Source of the DNA: UBA8389 sp942493385
GTDB taxonomy: Bacteria > Bacteroidota > Bacteroidia > Bacteroidales > UBA1402
Reading direction: 5' to 3'
Assembly (NCBI GenBank): GCA_942493385.1
Contig: OW818699.1
Span: 2,728,001-2,792,000 of the forward strand
DNA: 64,000 nucleotides
Shown: in pieces, positions 8,122-17,349 of the stretch
Layout of the letters: every line of letters begins with the position of its first letter
Position numbering within the stretch: position 1 is the stretch's first letter
Translations under genes and position numbers: made by a program
Notes under the pieces: model-generated
The model's input: the letters and a program-made list of their open reading frames with translations, nothing else
Told to the model about the DNA's origin: nothing
The model's database searches: none

Positions 8122-9672
8122 CTACTGCTCCGTCATGTCGAAGGCGTAGTATGAAATCTTGCCATTGGGGTAAATACCCACGATGAAAAGGCCTGCATTG
8201 TCGATTCCTGAATTATTTTTGGAGGCGTTCACGACCTTTTCCAACTGTTCAACACTTTCAATCCGGTACTCGTTCACCTTGAGAATGATGAAGCCTTTGC
8301 GGATACCGGCTTGCTTGAACTTTCCTTCCTGAACGCCAGACACTTGCACTCCACTACCGATGTTGAGTGCCCTTTTCACTTCAGGGGAGACTTCGGAAAA
8401 GGCTGCCCCAAGCAATTCGATACCACCAGCCTTCACATTTTCAGTACCACCCTGCATGTTGCGGAGGGTCACCTTGATTTTCTTTTCTTTTTTGTCACGC
8501 AGTAGGGTGATTTCAACCACATCGGAGGGATTATGCAAGCCAACCTGCGCCTGCAACTCCGTAGAAGTCCGCACTTTGACACCGTCAAGGGCAATGATGA
8601 TGTCACCCTCCTTGATGCCTGCTTCCATTGCACCACTGAGATCGGCCACTCCATTCACATAAACACCTTCCTGAACGTCTATTTTCAATTTTTTCACGGT
8701 TTCCGAATTGATGTCCGTGATTGTAACCCCAAGCATGGCGCGTTGTACCTGACCGAACTTGCGCAAGTCATTGACCACTTTGGCCACAATGCTCACCGGA
8801 ATGGCGAAGGAATAACCGGCAAACGTTCCTGTCGGAGAGACGATGGCGGTGTTGATGCCCACCAATTCTCCCCTCAAATTGACCAATGCGCCGCCACTAT
8901 TGCCAGGATTGACTGCAGCATCGGTTTGAATGAACGATTCGAGGCTTAAGGACTTGGAGTTCCGAGAAGGCTGTTGTTGCTGTTGTTGAAAGAAAGGATT
9001 GTTACGATATTGGTTTTCGCTCTTTTCACCTTCGATGATACCCAGGTTTCTGGCTTTGGCGCTCACAATCCCGGCTGTCACCGTGGTTCCCATGTTCATG
9101 GGGTTGCCAACTGCCAACACCCACTCACCTACTTTAAGGGTTTCGGAATTGCCGAATGAAATGAAAGGCAGGTTGTTGACTTCGATCTTGAGAAGTGCCA
9201 CATCGGTGTTTTCGTCCGTGCCAATCACTTTGGCCGGGTAATTGGTCCGCTCATTCAACGTAACGGAGATTTCGTCCGCGCCATTGACGACGTGGTTGTT
9301 GGTGACGATGTAACCATCATTTGAGATGATGACACCCGATCCATAGCCGACTTGTTGCTGCGGCTGGCGTGGAATCTGCTGGCCGTTGCCGAAAAAATAT
9401 TCGAAAATGTCGGTGGGTTGAGATTGGTTGGATTGTCGTGTCGATTTTGCGGCAATGTGCACAACCGCATTGATGCTTTTTTCAGCAGCCACCGTAAAGT
9501 CGGTTTCGACACCGGAGAGTGCTTCAATTCCTACCGTATGTGCATTATGTACAAAATCATTTGAAGCACCGAAGCTATTCGATTGTGAGCGCTGTACGGT
9601 CAAATACGACACACCGGCGCTAACAGACGCTGTCAACAGCAACCCAAGAGCAATTTTTCCTGCATTATTCAT
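8122..9672 (-). CDS. htrA: Do/DegP-family periplasmic serine protease
   Basis: HtrA-type protease and chaperone that degrades misfolded envelope proteins. The ATG at 9672 starts an N-terminal signal/anchor helix (MNNAGKIALGLLLTASVSAG); the in-frame upstream codons look non-coding. In about 516 residues the trypsin-like domain shows His127 in TNNHVV, Asp157 in TDVALLKIE and Ser259 in GNSGGALV. Two PDZ domains follow, at about 300-390 and 410-505. A glutamine run (six Q, near residue 230) sits in the LA-type loop. Ordered and complete. It lies upstream of rpoD on the same strand but is separated by a strong terminator. Confidence 0.93.
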   Translation of the reverse strand: MNNAGKIALGLLLTASVSAGVSYLTVQRSQSNSFGASNDFVHNAHTVGIEALSGVETDFTVAAEKSINAVVHIAAKSTRQSNQSQPTDIFEYFFGNGQQIPRQPQQQVGYGSGVIISNDGYIVTNNHVVNGADEISVTLNERTNYPAKVIGTDENTDVALLKIEVNNLPFISFGNSETLKVGEWVLAVGNPMNMGTTVTAGIVSAKARNLGIIEGEKSENQYRNNPFFQQQQQQPSRNSKSLSLESFIQTDAAVNPGNSGGALVNLRGELVGINTAIVSPTGTFAGYSFAIPVSIVAKVVNDLRKFGQVQRAMLGVTITDINSETVKKLKIDVQEGVYVNGVADLSGAMEAGIKEGDIIIALDGVKVRTSTELQAQVGLHNPSDVVEITLLRDKKEKKIKVTLRNMQGGTENVKAGGIELLGAAFSEVSPEVKRALNIGSGVQVSGVQEGKFKQAGIRKGFIILKVNEYRIESVEQLEKVVNASKNNSGIDNAGLFIVGIYPNGKISYYAFDMTEQ

Positions 9673-9865
9673 TGTTATACCTATTTTAAATGAAACATTC
9701 TTTGACTTGATTTGTCGTAAAATTATATTCAAAAATCTTTCCAAATTTCGATGAAAGCGTATTTTTTTAACGTTTTAACGTTTGCTTTTCGGTCTTAACG
9801 GCTCTTAACAAGCCTCTAAACAGGTTTTAAATGTCGGATTAAATCCATTTCTGACATTTTTTAGG

Positions 9866-9873
9866 TAATTTTG
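9866..9873 (+). promoter_or_regulatory. promoter of RNase P RNA
   Basis: TAATTTTG, a perfect -7 box, places the RNA start near 9880, where RNase P RNA begins by similarity. Confidence 0.6.
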
Positions 9874-9879
9874 TCAGGA

Positions 9880-10233
9880 ACAAGGAGCCGGTCTGTCGCT
9901 TTTCGCAAGGAAGGAGGAAAGTCCGGGCAACGCAGAGCACCATGCTTCCTAACGGGAAGTTGTCGAAAGGCAAAGGAAACGTAACAGAAAACAACCGCCT
10001 GTGCGCAAGTGCAGGTAAGGGTGAAAAGGCGGGGTAAGAGCCCACCGCTCCGATGGCAACACCGGGGGTCCGTACGTCTGATGGGTTGCAAGACCATGTA
10101 CACCGGCGCATGTAGGGTAGCTCGCCCGATGCCGGGGGGTAGGTTGCTAGAGCTGACGGGTGACCGTCAGTCGAGATAAATGACAGACACTTTTCCTTCG
10201 GGAGGAGTACAGAACCCGGCTTACAGGCTCTTT
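9880..10233 (+). ncRNA. rnpB: RNase P RNA, bacterial type A
   Basis: This is the catalytic RNA that trims tRNA 5' leaders. The universally conserved blocks are present in order: GAGGAAAGTCCGGGC near 9912, GTAACAGAAA near 9980, GGTAAGGGTGAAAAGGC near 10014, GGTAAGAGCCCACCG near 10033, GAGATAAATGACAG near 10173, and AGAACCCGGCTTA near 10211. The outer stem closes by GAGCC at 9885-9889 with GGCTC at 10226-10230. The ends are estimated within a few bases. A run of eight T follows. Confidence 0.95.
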
Positions 10234-10255
10234 GTTTTTTTTAAAATTCTGATCG

Positions 10256-11596
10256 ATGGCAAAAACCAATTTGACTTTTGGGCAAAAACTTGGAAAGTTC
10301 CTGAAGTATATGTCCTACGACCTATGGCGTGTTCCCAAGCATGAAGTCAAGGGATGGAGAAACATCTTCTTGAATTTTGCGCGAACACTGATCTTGGCAT
10401 TTCGGGGGTTTGTCTCGGACAAGTTGAGCACCCGAGCATCTGCCCTTACCTATTCCACCACGCTTGCCGTCGTACCTGTATTCTCCATCATCATCGGTAT
10501 TGCACGTGGTTTTGGATTTCAAGCCCTAATCGAAGCGGAATTGACCAAGGTCTTTCCTGGTCAACATCAATTGTTGACCTTGTTGTTCGGATTTGTACAA
10601 TCCTTTTTGGAAGTAACGACCAGTGGCATCATAGTTGGCGTCGGCATTGTTTTCCTGATCATTGCGGTTTGGTCCATCATGCAGTCCATCGAATTGGCTG
10701 TCAATGACATATTCCAGATTCATAAGACCCGAAGCCTTTCGCGTCAACTCAGCGATTACTTGGCTACGATGTTTTTGCTGCCAATCATCTTGATTTTATC
10801 AAGTGGTATTTCCGTATTTCTGAATACAGCCCTTGCACAGACCATATTCTTGCCGCTGCTCAGCCCATTTCTGACTTTCCTGATTTCCTTGACACCCTAT
10901 ATACTTTGCTGGCTCGGATTCACACTACTGTACATCATAATCCCCAATACTAAAATCAAGGCAGGAAATGCCATTCTGGCAGGTTTCATCGCTGGTTTTT
11001 TATTTCAGGCTTTCCAATACATTTACATTAGCGGTCAGTTGTGGGTGACCACCTACAACGCCATCTACGGTAGCTTTGCCGCCATTCCATTATTCTTGCT
11101 TTGGGTTCAACTATCATGGACCATCGTACTGATTGGTGCTGAAGTTGCATATGCCGCACAAAATGTTCAGAATTATTATTTTGAGAAGGAGTCCAAGAAT
11201 GTGAGTCACCGCTACCGGTATTTTGTAAGCATTCTCATCATGAGCATTCTGTCCAAGCGTTTCGAAAAGGAAGAAGGCCCCATGACCATGAATGAAATTT
11301 CCTCCGAATATCAAATCCCGGCTAGATTGACGAGCTGGACCATCAATCGGTTGCTTGAGATGCATTTGATTTCAGAAACCCAAAACCCATCTGTAAAAGA
11401 AGTAGCCGCCTATCAACCAGCCATAGACATCAATAAAATCACCGTCGGATACATTTATAAACGAATGTTCGAACATGGTACAGAGGATTTTGTCATCGAT
11501 GTGGACCAATTGTATCATTCCCCTTGGAGCTCCCTGATCAATCTGGAGGATTGCATGACCAAACATGGCAGCAACAAGCTCGTCAAGGATTTATAA
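10256..11596 (+). CDS. YihY/virulence factor BrkB family membrane protein
   Basis: This integral inner-membrane protein belongs to the YihY (UPF0761) family, formerly misnamed RNase BN; its function is not established. Of 446 residues the first 310 hold about six hydrophobic helices with family features such as STRASALTYSTTLAVVPVF and YNAIYGSFAAIPLFLLWVQLSW. Unlike the roughly 290-residue E. coli form, it carries about 130 extra C-terminal residues. These include a winged-helix-like stretch (about 340-375, MTMNEISSEYQIP...). It starts 23 bases after RNase P RNA and ends one base short of the convergent MFS gene. Confidence 0.85.
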   Translation: MAKTNLTFGQKLGKFLKYMSYDLWRVPKHEVKGWRNIFLNFARTLILAFRGFVSDKLSTRASALTYSTTLAVVPVFSIIIGIARGFGFQALIEAELTKVFPGQHQLLTLLFGFVQSFLEVTTSGIIVGVGIVFLIIAVWSIMQSIELAVNDIFQIHKTRSLSRQLSDYLATMFLLPIILILSSGISVFLNTALAQTIFLPLLSPFLTFLISLTPYILCWLGFTLLYIIIPNTKIKAGNAILAGFIAGFLFQAFQYIYISGQLWVTTYNAIYGSFAAIPLFLLWVQLSWTIVLIGAEVAYAAQNVQNYYFEKESKNVSHRYRYFVSILIMSILSKRFEKEEGPMTMNEISSEYQIPARLTSWTINRLLEMHLISETQNPSVKEVAAYQPAIDINKITVGYIYKRMFEHGTEDFVIDVDQLYHSPWSSLINLEDCMTKHGSNKLVKDL

Positions 11597-11597
11597 C

Positions 11598-12830
11598 CTA
11601 CTCAATTTTGCTTTTTCCGGTGAAAAATTCGGGGTGTCGAATCACGTAATACACTAATGTTAATGATATTATAATTAGAATTACTGCAAAAACAGCCAGA
11701 CTATTGTCGTGAGTCAAGTAGGTGGTCAGTGAGAACAATCCGGTTCCAATCAGCACGAACATAAAATTCACCAGATTTAGGTAGGCAATCATGTCACCCA
11801 GCTTTCTGCCCAAATTGGCATGTTGAACAAGTGCCATGCTAGGGATTTCGAAGAATCCACCCATAAAAGCAAGGCTGAAAACTAGTAAACCAGTTCCTAA
11901 AACAGAAGGGTTGAAAAATAGCAGCGCCACAAGACTTATCATCATACCGATCAATCCGATGGGTATCATTTCGGGACGAACCGTATTCTTAGCCAACAGT
12001 CCAGCTGCGGTGCATCCGAGTGCTATACCAACCGCTGCACAGCAAAGAATTATACCAGCCACAGAGTTGGTTGTGCCAAGTGTCTGAACGCAATGAATGA
12101 CCACGTTCATTTGAATCATTCCACCGATCATCCAAAAAATGGAAGTACCCAGAATGGCAGAATTGATGTATTTGTGTTTGGCAGCAAATCGATAGGAAAC
12201 AACCAAGAACTTCAGTGGATTGATGGTATCCTCCTGATCGGTTTCTTCTGGCAGTTCACGGACTTTCATTCTCAAACTGGTCAGGTAACCAAGCACAGCC
12301 ATCAACATGATGATGCTGATTAGAATCCAAACATGGTAATGATCCGACAAAAAAGGAGCGGCCACAGATCCGATTAGAATGCCCAGAAATGCCATGGTTT
12401 CAAAGAGACCACTTCCAAACGAGACGCCTTCAGGACCGCCTACATCGCGGATCAATCCGTATTTGGAGGGTGAATACAAGCAGCTGAGTATGCCCAACAA
12501 TAAAACGGAAAGTACAGCCAAGCCAACCCAATGAAATAGGAAGGCGATGGATGCCAACAGCATGACAGGAAGCTCCAATAGCTTGAGAAGCTGCCAGATG
12601 CGTTGTTTGGAATGCCGGATGGCCAATCGGCCAGCCAGTGGTGAAAAGAACAGATAAGGCAGGACCAATGCGGCAGCAACGGCTGAAATCAGTTGGGATT
12701 GGGATAGCCATGGAGGCAAGTTCCAAGTGACCGAAATAAAGATGATGCAGTGTTTGAGGAAATTATCGTTGAATACGCCAATAAAATTGGTAATGAAAAG
12801 GTAGAACCAGTTTCTTTTAACAGCAACCAT
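11598..12830 (-). CDS. MFS transporter, LplT-like
   Basis: Major facilitator protein of about 410 residues and 12 hydrophobic segments. The start GVFNDNFLKH, the loop PLAGRLAIRHSKQR and the stretch CLYSPSKYGLIRDV match the lysophospholipid transporter LplT and the N-terminal half of Bacteroidota acyltransferase fusions. A role in moving lysophospholipid or a similar lipid across the inner membrane is therefore suggested, not shown. No acyltransferase domain or gene adjoins it. The ATG at 12830 is preferred to a TTG one codon earlier. Confidence 0.8.
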   Translation of the reverse strand: MVAVKRNWFYLFITNFIGVFNDNFLKHCIIFISVTWNLPPWLSQSQLISAVAAALVLPYLFFSPLAGRLAIRHSKQRIWQLLKLLELPVMLLASIAFLFHWVGLAVLSVLLLGILSCLYSPSKYGLIRDVGGPEGVSFGSGLFETMAFLGILIGSVAAPFLSDHYHVWILISIIMLMAVLGYLTSLRMKVRELPEETDQEDTINPLKFLVVSYRFAAKHKYINSAILGTSIFWMIGGMIQMNVVIHCVQTLGTTNSVAGIILCCAAVGIALGCTAAGLLAKNTVRPEMIPIGLIGMMISLVALLFFNPSVLGTGLLVFSLAFMGGFFEIPSMALVQHANLGRKLGDMIAYLNLVNFMFVLIGTGLFSLTTYLTHDNSLAVFAVILIIISLTLVYYVIRHPEFFTGKSKIE

Positions 12831-12930
12831 CAAATAAGTAGTTTAAGGTTTTGACATGGTTGTGTAAATATAGAAAAAAAACGATAAGTTCATTTATGGG
12901 CATAAAAAAACCTTCGGACAGAGTATATTT

Positions 12931-12963
12931 AAAAAACCTCCGGCTTTTTGGGCCGAAGGTTTT
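12931..12963 (-). terminator. terminator of the tRNA-His gene
   Basis: Minus-strand hairpin AACCTTCGGCC / GCCGGAGGTT with one mismatch, followed by six T, immediately downstream of the tRNA. Confidence 0.75.
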
Positions 12964-12967
12964 CTTG

Positions 12968-13042
12968 GGTGGGAGACGGGGCTCGAACCCGCGACCTATG
13001 GAACCACAATCCATCGCTCTAACCAGCTGAGCTACAACCACC
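12968..13042 (-). tRNA. tRNA-His (anticodon GTG)
   Basis: The minus strand folds as a tRNA with D-stem GCTC/GAGC, anticodon stem ATGGA/TCCAT around loop TTGTGGT (GTG at the anticodon), and T-arm GCGGG-TTCGAGC-CCCGT. The extra 5' G (-1) that marks tRNA-His is encoded and faces C73. The acceptor stem has two non-pairs, T5-C68 and T6-T67. The full 3' CCA is not encoded. Confidence 0.93.
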
Positions 13043-13056
13043 ATTTAATTGCGGTG

Positions 13057-13064
13057 CAAAAGTA
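13057..13064 (-). promoter_or_regulatory. promoter of tRNA-His
   Basis: Minus-strand TACTTTTG, a perfect -7 box 14 bases before the tRNA 5' end. Confidence 0.6.
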
Positions 13065-13120
13065 GTGTTTTAATGTATTTCCTGCAAGCCGGAAATGCAT
13101 TTTTTCGTGATTTTTTCGAA

Positions 13121-13957
13121 TCAAAGGGGACGGACCACAACGATTCCAGTATGTTTTTTTATTCCGGCCAGATACTCCGAAAGTGGCTTTTCAGAAATGA
13201 GTACCTTTTTTCCGGTGGATGAAGCGTGAAGCAAATAGATTATCCCCTTCTGACGGATGGCAATACCGAGATGAGAAAAATCAAGTCCAGCAAATCCAGT
13301 TGAAATGGCAATGATGTCACCAGTTTGAATGCCGGAGGCCTTATCAGTCACTTTATCTTTGGGCAAATAAGGGAAAGACATCTGATTGACTCGATCTTCC
13401 TGCGCAATAATTGCTGGAATCAGGGTCGAATCGGCTTTCAGGGCAGCATAGGCGGCCGGATGCGTGGACATATAATTCACTTTTGGCTGCAAAGCAGAGG
13501 TCTCATAACCCATGTTCACAAACATCAGATAGCCTTTTTGAGCATTGTCAGTCAGCCAGTCCGAAGCATAATGCAAACGGGACGGATAGCCCTCGAGCTT
13601 GCCATTGCGATAACGAATGGAAGTTAGCAAAGCTTTATAACTTTCAAAGTCCTGGGTTTTGGAAACCAGCATTTTGGAAAGTGCAAGTGCATTTTCCACC
13701 AAGGTGGTGCAATCCAAGCCGTGGAGGTTTATTTGCAATTGTTCAGGCCCTTGCGCTTCCAAGGTAAATGCGACATAGGGTGTTTCCAAAAAAAACCGTC
13801 CGACGGCAGCAACTCGCTCTCCTGCAGGCTTTTTACTTAGGGTTTCCTGAACTGAGAAGTTGAGGAATCTCTGAAAGATGATGCTGTCTGCTGAATCCTG
13901 TGCGAATACAGGAATGCCCATCATCAAAAGAAGCAGGATGGAAACCAGCCTTTTCAT
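13121..13957 (-). CDS. DUF1460 family protein, amidase-like (NlpC/P60 fold)
   Basis: Secreted protein of 278 residues with signal peptide 1-19 (ending VFAQ). The block INLHGLDCTTLVENALAL, with the presumed catalytic Cys83, and the later DFSHLGIAIRQ, with the presumed His, identify DUF1460. Members resemble NlpC/P60 cysteine peptidases and are thought to act as N-acetylmuramoyl-L-alanine amidases or similar peptidoglycan enzymes in the periplasm. It lies 6 bases after folD as the last gene of ffh-folD-DUF1460. The family is clear; the precise bond cut is inferred. Confidence 0.85.
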   Translation of the reverse strand: MKRLVSILLLLMMGIPVFAQDSADSIIFQRFLNFSVQETLSKKPAGERVAAVGRFFLETPYVAFTLEAQGPEQLQINLHGLDCTTLVENALALSKMLVSKTQDFESYKALLTSIRYRNGKLEGYPSRLHYASDWLTDNAQKGYLMFVNMGYETSALQPKVNYMSTHPAAYAALKADSTLIPAIIAQEDRVNQMSFPYLPKDKVTDKASGIQTGDIIAISTGFAGLDFSHLGIAIRQKGIIYLLHASSTGKKVLISEKPLSEYLAGIKKHTGIVVVRPL

Positions 13958-13963
13958 AGTCTA

Positions 13964-14842
13964 TTAATAAATGGCTTTGCTACCGGCCAACAACGTATTC
14001 TGCATCAGTGAAACGCGCGTCATCAATCCTACTCCGCCAGGGACTGGTGTGATGAAAGAGCATTTGGGCGCCACGTTTTCGAAATCGACGTCGCCCATCA
14101 GCTTGAAGCCACTTTTGGTTTTGTCGGAGGGTACGCGAGTGGTTCCCACGTCGATCACCACGGCGCCTTCCTTGACCATTTCAGCCTTGAGGAAACCGGG
14201 GCGGCCCAATGCGCAAATGATGATGTCTGCACTCAGGCATTGCTCATTGATGTCTTTGGAATAGCTGTGAACCACCGTGACGGTTGCATTGCCTGGATAA
14301 CCTTTCTGCATGAGCAGATTGGCAACAGGTTTTCCTACGATGTTGCTGCGTCCGATTACCACGACGTGCTTGCCTGCCGTTTCGATTTTATAGCGTTTGA
14401 TAAGTTCCAGAATACCGGCAGGAGTGGCGGAAACGAAAGCTGGCAAACCAAGACTCACACGGCCTACATTGACCGGATGGAAACCGTCCACGTCTTTGCG
14501 GTAATCGATTGCTTCCGTCACTTTCTGTTCGGAAATATGTTTGGGAAGGGGCAGCTGAACGATGAATCCGTCCACATCCGCATCTTCATTGAGTTTTTTA
14601 ACTTCGTTGAGGATGACGTCTTCCGTGACATCGTCTTCGAAACGAATCAGCGTGGAGACGAAACCGCAGTCTTCGCAGTCTTTCACTTTGCCGGCCACAT
14701 AGGCCTCGCTCCCACCGTCATGACCCACCAGGATGGCGGCCAAATGTGGACGTTTCTTGCCATCAGCGATCATTTGGCTGACCTGTTCGGCGATTTCCTG
14801 CTTTACGGCAGCTGAAACCAGTTTTCCATCTATCAATTGCAT
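13964..14842 (-). CDS. folD: methylenetetrahydrofolate dehydrogenase / methenyltetrahydrofolate cyclohydrolase
   Basis: Bifunctional enzyme interconverting 5,10-methylene- and 10-formyl-tetrahydrofolate with NADP. The 292 residues show the catalytic YVAGK (Tyr and Lys), QLPLPKHI, DVDGFHPVNVGR, the Rossmann motif VIGRSNIVGKPVANLL and PVPGGVGLMT. Length is standard. It lies 16 bases after ffh and 6 bases before the DUF1460 gene. It takes one-carbon units supplied by GlyA and the glycine cleavage system, both encoded in this window. Confidence 0.96.
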   Translation of the reverse strand: MQLIDGKLVSAAVKQEIAEQVSQMIADGKKRPHLAAILVGHDGGSEAYVAGKVKDCEDCGFVSTLIRFEDDVTEDVILNEVKKLNEDADVDGFIVQLPLPKHISEQKVTEAIDYRKDVDGFHPVNVGRVSLGLPAFVSATPAGILELIKRYKIETAGKHVVVIGRSNIVGKPVANLLMQKGYPGNATVTVVHSYSKDINEQCLSADIIICALGRPGFLKAEMVKEGAVVIDVGTTRVPSDKTKSGFKLMGDVDFENVAPKCSFITPVPGGVGLMTRVSLMQNTLLAGSKAIY

Positions 14843-14858
14843 ATCGGACTGTGTTTTG

Positions 14859-16187
14859 TTATCTTCTTTTCATACCGGCCAAGCCCTTGGAACCTGGTTT
14901 CATGGTGCTCACCTGACGCATCATCTTGCGGGTTTCTTCAAACTGTTTCAGCAAACGGTTCACTTCCTGAATGCTGGTGCCGCTGCCTTTGGCGATGCGC
15001 TGACGACGGCTGGAGTTGACGAGGTCGGGATTGCTGCGTTCTTTGGGAGTCATGGAGCCAATCATGGCTTCAATCCCCTTAAAGGCGTCATCGTTCACAT
15101 CAATGTCTTTGATGGCCTTACCAACGCCTGGAATCATGGAAGCCAGATCTTTAAGGTTGCCCATTTTCTTGATCTGAGCGATCTGGGAAATAAAGTCGTT
15201 GAAATCGAACTGATTTTTGGCGATTTTTTTGGATAGACGGCGGGCTTCTTCTTCGTTGTAGTTTTCCTGAGCCTTTTCCACCAAAGAGACCACGTCACCC
15301 ATACCGAGGATTCGGTCGGCCATACGTTTTGGGTAGAATGCGTCAATGGCTTCGAGTTTCTCGCCTGTTCCGACAAATTTGATGGGTTTGTTCACCACCG
15401 TTCGAATGGAAAGTGCGGCACCACCACGGGTATCCCCGTCGAGTTTGGTAAGGACAACACCGTCAAAATCGAGGCGGTCGTTGAATTCTTTGGCGGTATT
15501 GACAGCATCCTGACCAGTCATCGCATCGACCACGAATAGGATTTCCTGCGGATTGACGGCTTTTTTAATGGCAGCGATTTCATTCATCATCACCTCATCA
15601 ATGGCCAGGCGGCCGGCGGTATCGATGATGACCAGATCATGGCCGTTCTTTTTGGCGAAGGAAATGGCATTTTGGGCGATGGAAACCGGATTCGTGTTTT
15701 CAGGTTCGGAGTAAACGGGCACTTCGATAGAAGCACCTAGTACCTTCAACTGCTCTATGGCTGCTGGACGATAAACGTCGCAGGCAACAAGCAAGGGGTT
15801 CTTGCCACGTTTGGTCTTGAGCATCTTGGCCAGTTTGCCGGAGAAGGTGGTTTTACCCGAACCCTGCAAACCAGACATCAGGATGACAGCAGGACTGCCT
15901 TTGATGTTGATGTCGGCGTTTTCGCCACCCATCAGGCGGGTCAGCTCGTCGTGGACGATTTTGACCATCATTTCCTTGGGTTTCACGGCTTTAAGAACGT
16001 CGGCGCCCATGGCCTTTTCTTTCACTTCTTCAGTGAACTGTTTGGCAATCTTGTAGTTGACGTCGGCGTCGAGCAGTGCTCGACGTACGTCTTTCAAGGT
16101 TTCTGCCACATTGATTTCCGTAATTTTACCTTGTCCTCTCAGAATTTGAAAAGACCGTTCCAGCCTATCGCTTAAATTTTCAAACAT
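14859..16187 (-). CDS. ffh: signal recognition particle protein Ffh (SRP54)
   Basis: GTPase that binds signal sequences with SRP RNA and targets nascent membrane proteins through FtsY. In 442 residues it has the helical N domain (1-85), the G domain with GLQGSGKTTFSGKLA (about 108), DTAGRLAIDEVMM and TKLDGDTRGGAAL, and the Met-rich M domain with SSRRQRIAKGSG, the RNA-binding helix region, ending in a short MKPGSKGLAGMKRR tail. All motifs are intact. It is the first gene of a three-gene unit; SRP RNA is not seen here. Confidence 0.96.
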   Translation of the reverse strand: MFENLSDRLERSFQILRGQGKITEINVAETLKDVRRALLDADVNYKIAKQFTEEVKEKAMGADVLKAVKPKEMMVKIVHDELTRLMGGENADINIKGSPAVILMSGLQGSGKTTFSGKLAKMLKTKRGKNPLLVACDVYRPAAIEQLKVLGASIEVPVYSEPENTNPVSIAQNAISFAKKNGHDLVIIDTAGRLAIDEVMMNEIAAIKKAVNPQEILFVVDAMTGQDAVNTAKEFNDRLDFDGVVLTKLDGDTRGGAALSIRTVVNKPIKFVGTGEKLEAIDAFYPKRMADRILGMGDVVSLVEKAQENYNEEEARRLSKKIAKNQFDFNDFISQIAQIKKMGNLKDLASMIPGVGKAIKDIDVNDDAFKGIEAMIGSMTPKERSNPDLVNSSRRQRIAKGSGTSIQEVNRLLKQFEETRKMMRQVSTMKPGSKGLAGMKRR

Positions 16188-16224
16188 CGTATGTTGCTGT
16201 TTATTATGACATTTTTAAGAGGTG

Positions 16225-16232
16225 CAAAAATA
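16225..16232 (-). promoter_or_regulatory. promoter of ffh-folD-DUF1460
   Basis: Minus-strand TATTTTTG, a perfect -7 box 37 bases before the ffh ATG. Confidence 0.55.
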
Positions 16233-16291
16233 GGCATAATTGTGGAATTGAGGAAATCCACCGAGGGCGAATTTCGGTCAAAACACGAACT

Positions 16292-17284
16292 TCAGAAGGA
16301 AAGATCGAGCCAAACAGGCAAATGGTCGCTGTAACCTCCCTGATAAACCATACCGTTGAAGGTTCGGAAGGGTTTTTTGCCCAGCCAGCGCTCGTCTTTC
16401 AGGAGCAGGAAATCAGGGCAGAAGATGTTGGCTCCTTTAGTTTTTGGGAGCAGATTGGAGGAAATGATGAGTTGGTCCAGGATGCCCCACTCCGCCTGAT
16501 GTTTGTTGGTGCCCAAGCCGGGAATACCCTCCAAGGGCAACATCAGATTGTAAAGATTTCCTGCAAGGGACTCTTTTTGAGGTTCCTTGGCATGCAGATC
16601 GACCAATAGGGACCTATTGGATGGGTAATCGTTGAAATCACCCATGATCAGGATGTTGGCTTTAGGCTGCAATGCAAAAAGGCTATCCACAGACGCTCGC
16701 ACCAACCTTGCCACCTGCCTGCGGTAGGTTTCCGACTCGGTCTCACCTCCCAATCTGGAGGGAAAGTGGCAGACATAAACGTGTAGGCAGTCACCGGAAG
16801 CCATTCTTCCCCAGGCATGCAGCACATCCCTGGTCATTTTGGATGGTTCGCCTTCAAAAACAATCCTCAAGACCTGATGTCCAAGCAGTTGAAACAGGTA
16901 CCGATTGTAGAGGAGTGCCACATCGACCCCTCTGGCATCTTCTGACTCGACGTGCAGGAAAGAATATCCGGCATTTTTGAGCGGTGACGAGTAAACCAAT
17001 GTTTTTAGGCAGGCATCGTTCTCCACTTCAGCCAAGCCAACAATGTCTGGAAATTTGTCTTCACCGATGGCTGCCATAACGCGTGCAATGTTGCCGGCTT
17101 TGCGATAGTAACGGGTTGGTGTCCAGCCACGGATTCCGCCGGGAAGAAATTCCTGATCGGATTTGAGGCTGTCGTGCCAGCAGTCGAAGTAATTCTCGGT
17201 GTTGTAGAAAACGATTCGGAGGCCTTCCCTGCCGAAACAGAGAAAGTACGTGCAACAAAAAAGAACCAGGACAACTATTTTCAT
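16292..17284 (-). CDS. endonuclease/exonuclease/phosphatase family protein
   Basis: Metal-dependent phosphoesterase fold (DNase I-like) of about 330 residues with an N-terminal signal or anchor helix (MKIVVLVLFCCTYFLCFG), so probably exported. Motifs in order are VFYNTENYFD, VGLAEVENDACL with the metal-binding Glu, MGDFNDYPSN, and the final SDHLPVWLDL with the catalytic Asp-His. The ATG at 17284 is chosen over an in-frame GTG two codons earlier because GGAGGTG stands five bases before it, a rare good Shine-Dalgarno in this window. Whether the substrate is nucleic acid or another phosphodiester is unknown. Confidence 0.85.
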   Translation of the reverse strand: MKIVVLVLFCCTYFLCFGREGLRIVFYNTENYFDCWHDSLKSDQEFLPGGIRGWTPTRYYRKAGNIARVMAAIGEDKFPDIVGLAEVENDACLKTLVYSSPLKNAGYSFLHVESEDARGVDVALLYNRYLFQLLGHQVLRIVFEGEPSKMTRDVLHAWGRMASGDCLHVYVCHFPSRLGGETESETYRRQVARLVRASVDSLFALQPKANILIMGDFNDYPSNRSLLVDLHAKEPQKESLAGNLYNLMLPLEGIPGLGTNKHQAEWGILDQLIISSNLLPKTKGANIFCPDFLLLKDERWLGKKPFRTFNGMVYQGGYSDHLPVWLDLSF

Positions 17285-17306
17285 GAACACCTCCGATTTT
17301 AAACGG

Positions 17307-17314
17307 CAAAGATA
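17307..17314 (-). promoter_or_regulatory. promoter of the phosphoesterase gene
   Basis: Minus-strand TATCTTTG, a perfect -7 box 22 bases before the ATG at 17284. Confidence 0.55.
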
Positions 17315-17349
17315 TTCATTAATTTAATTTATTAACAACTAATTATTAA

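Noticed and set aside
8952..9000. The glutamine run in HtrA as a slippage-prone or broken site
   Set aside because: The frame continues intact through the catalytic Ser and both PDZ domains; the run lies in a loop that varies in this family.
14240..15236. Overlapping plus-strand frames across folD and ffh
   Set aside because: Both minus-strand genes are complete and conserved; the plus frames carry no motif.
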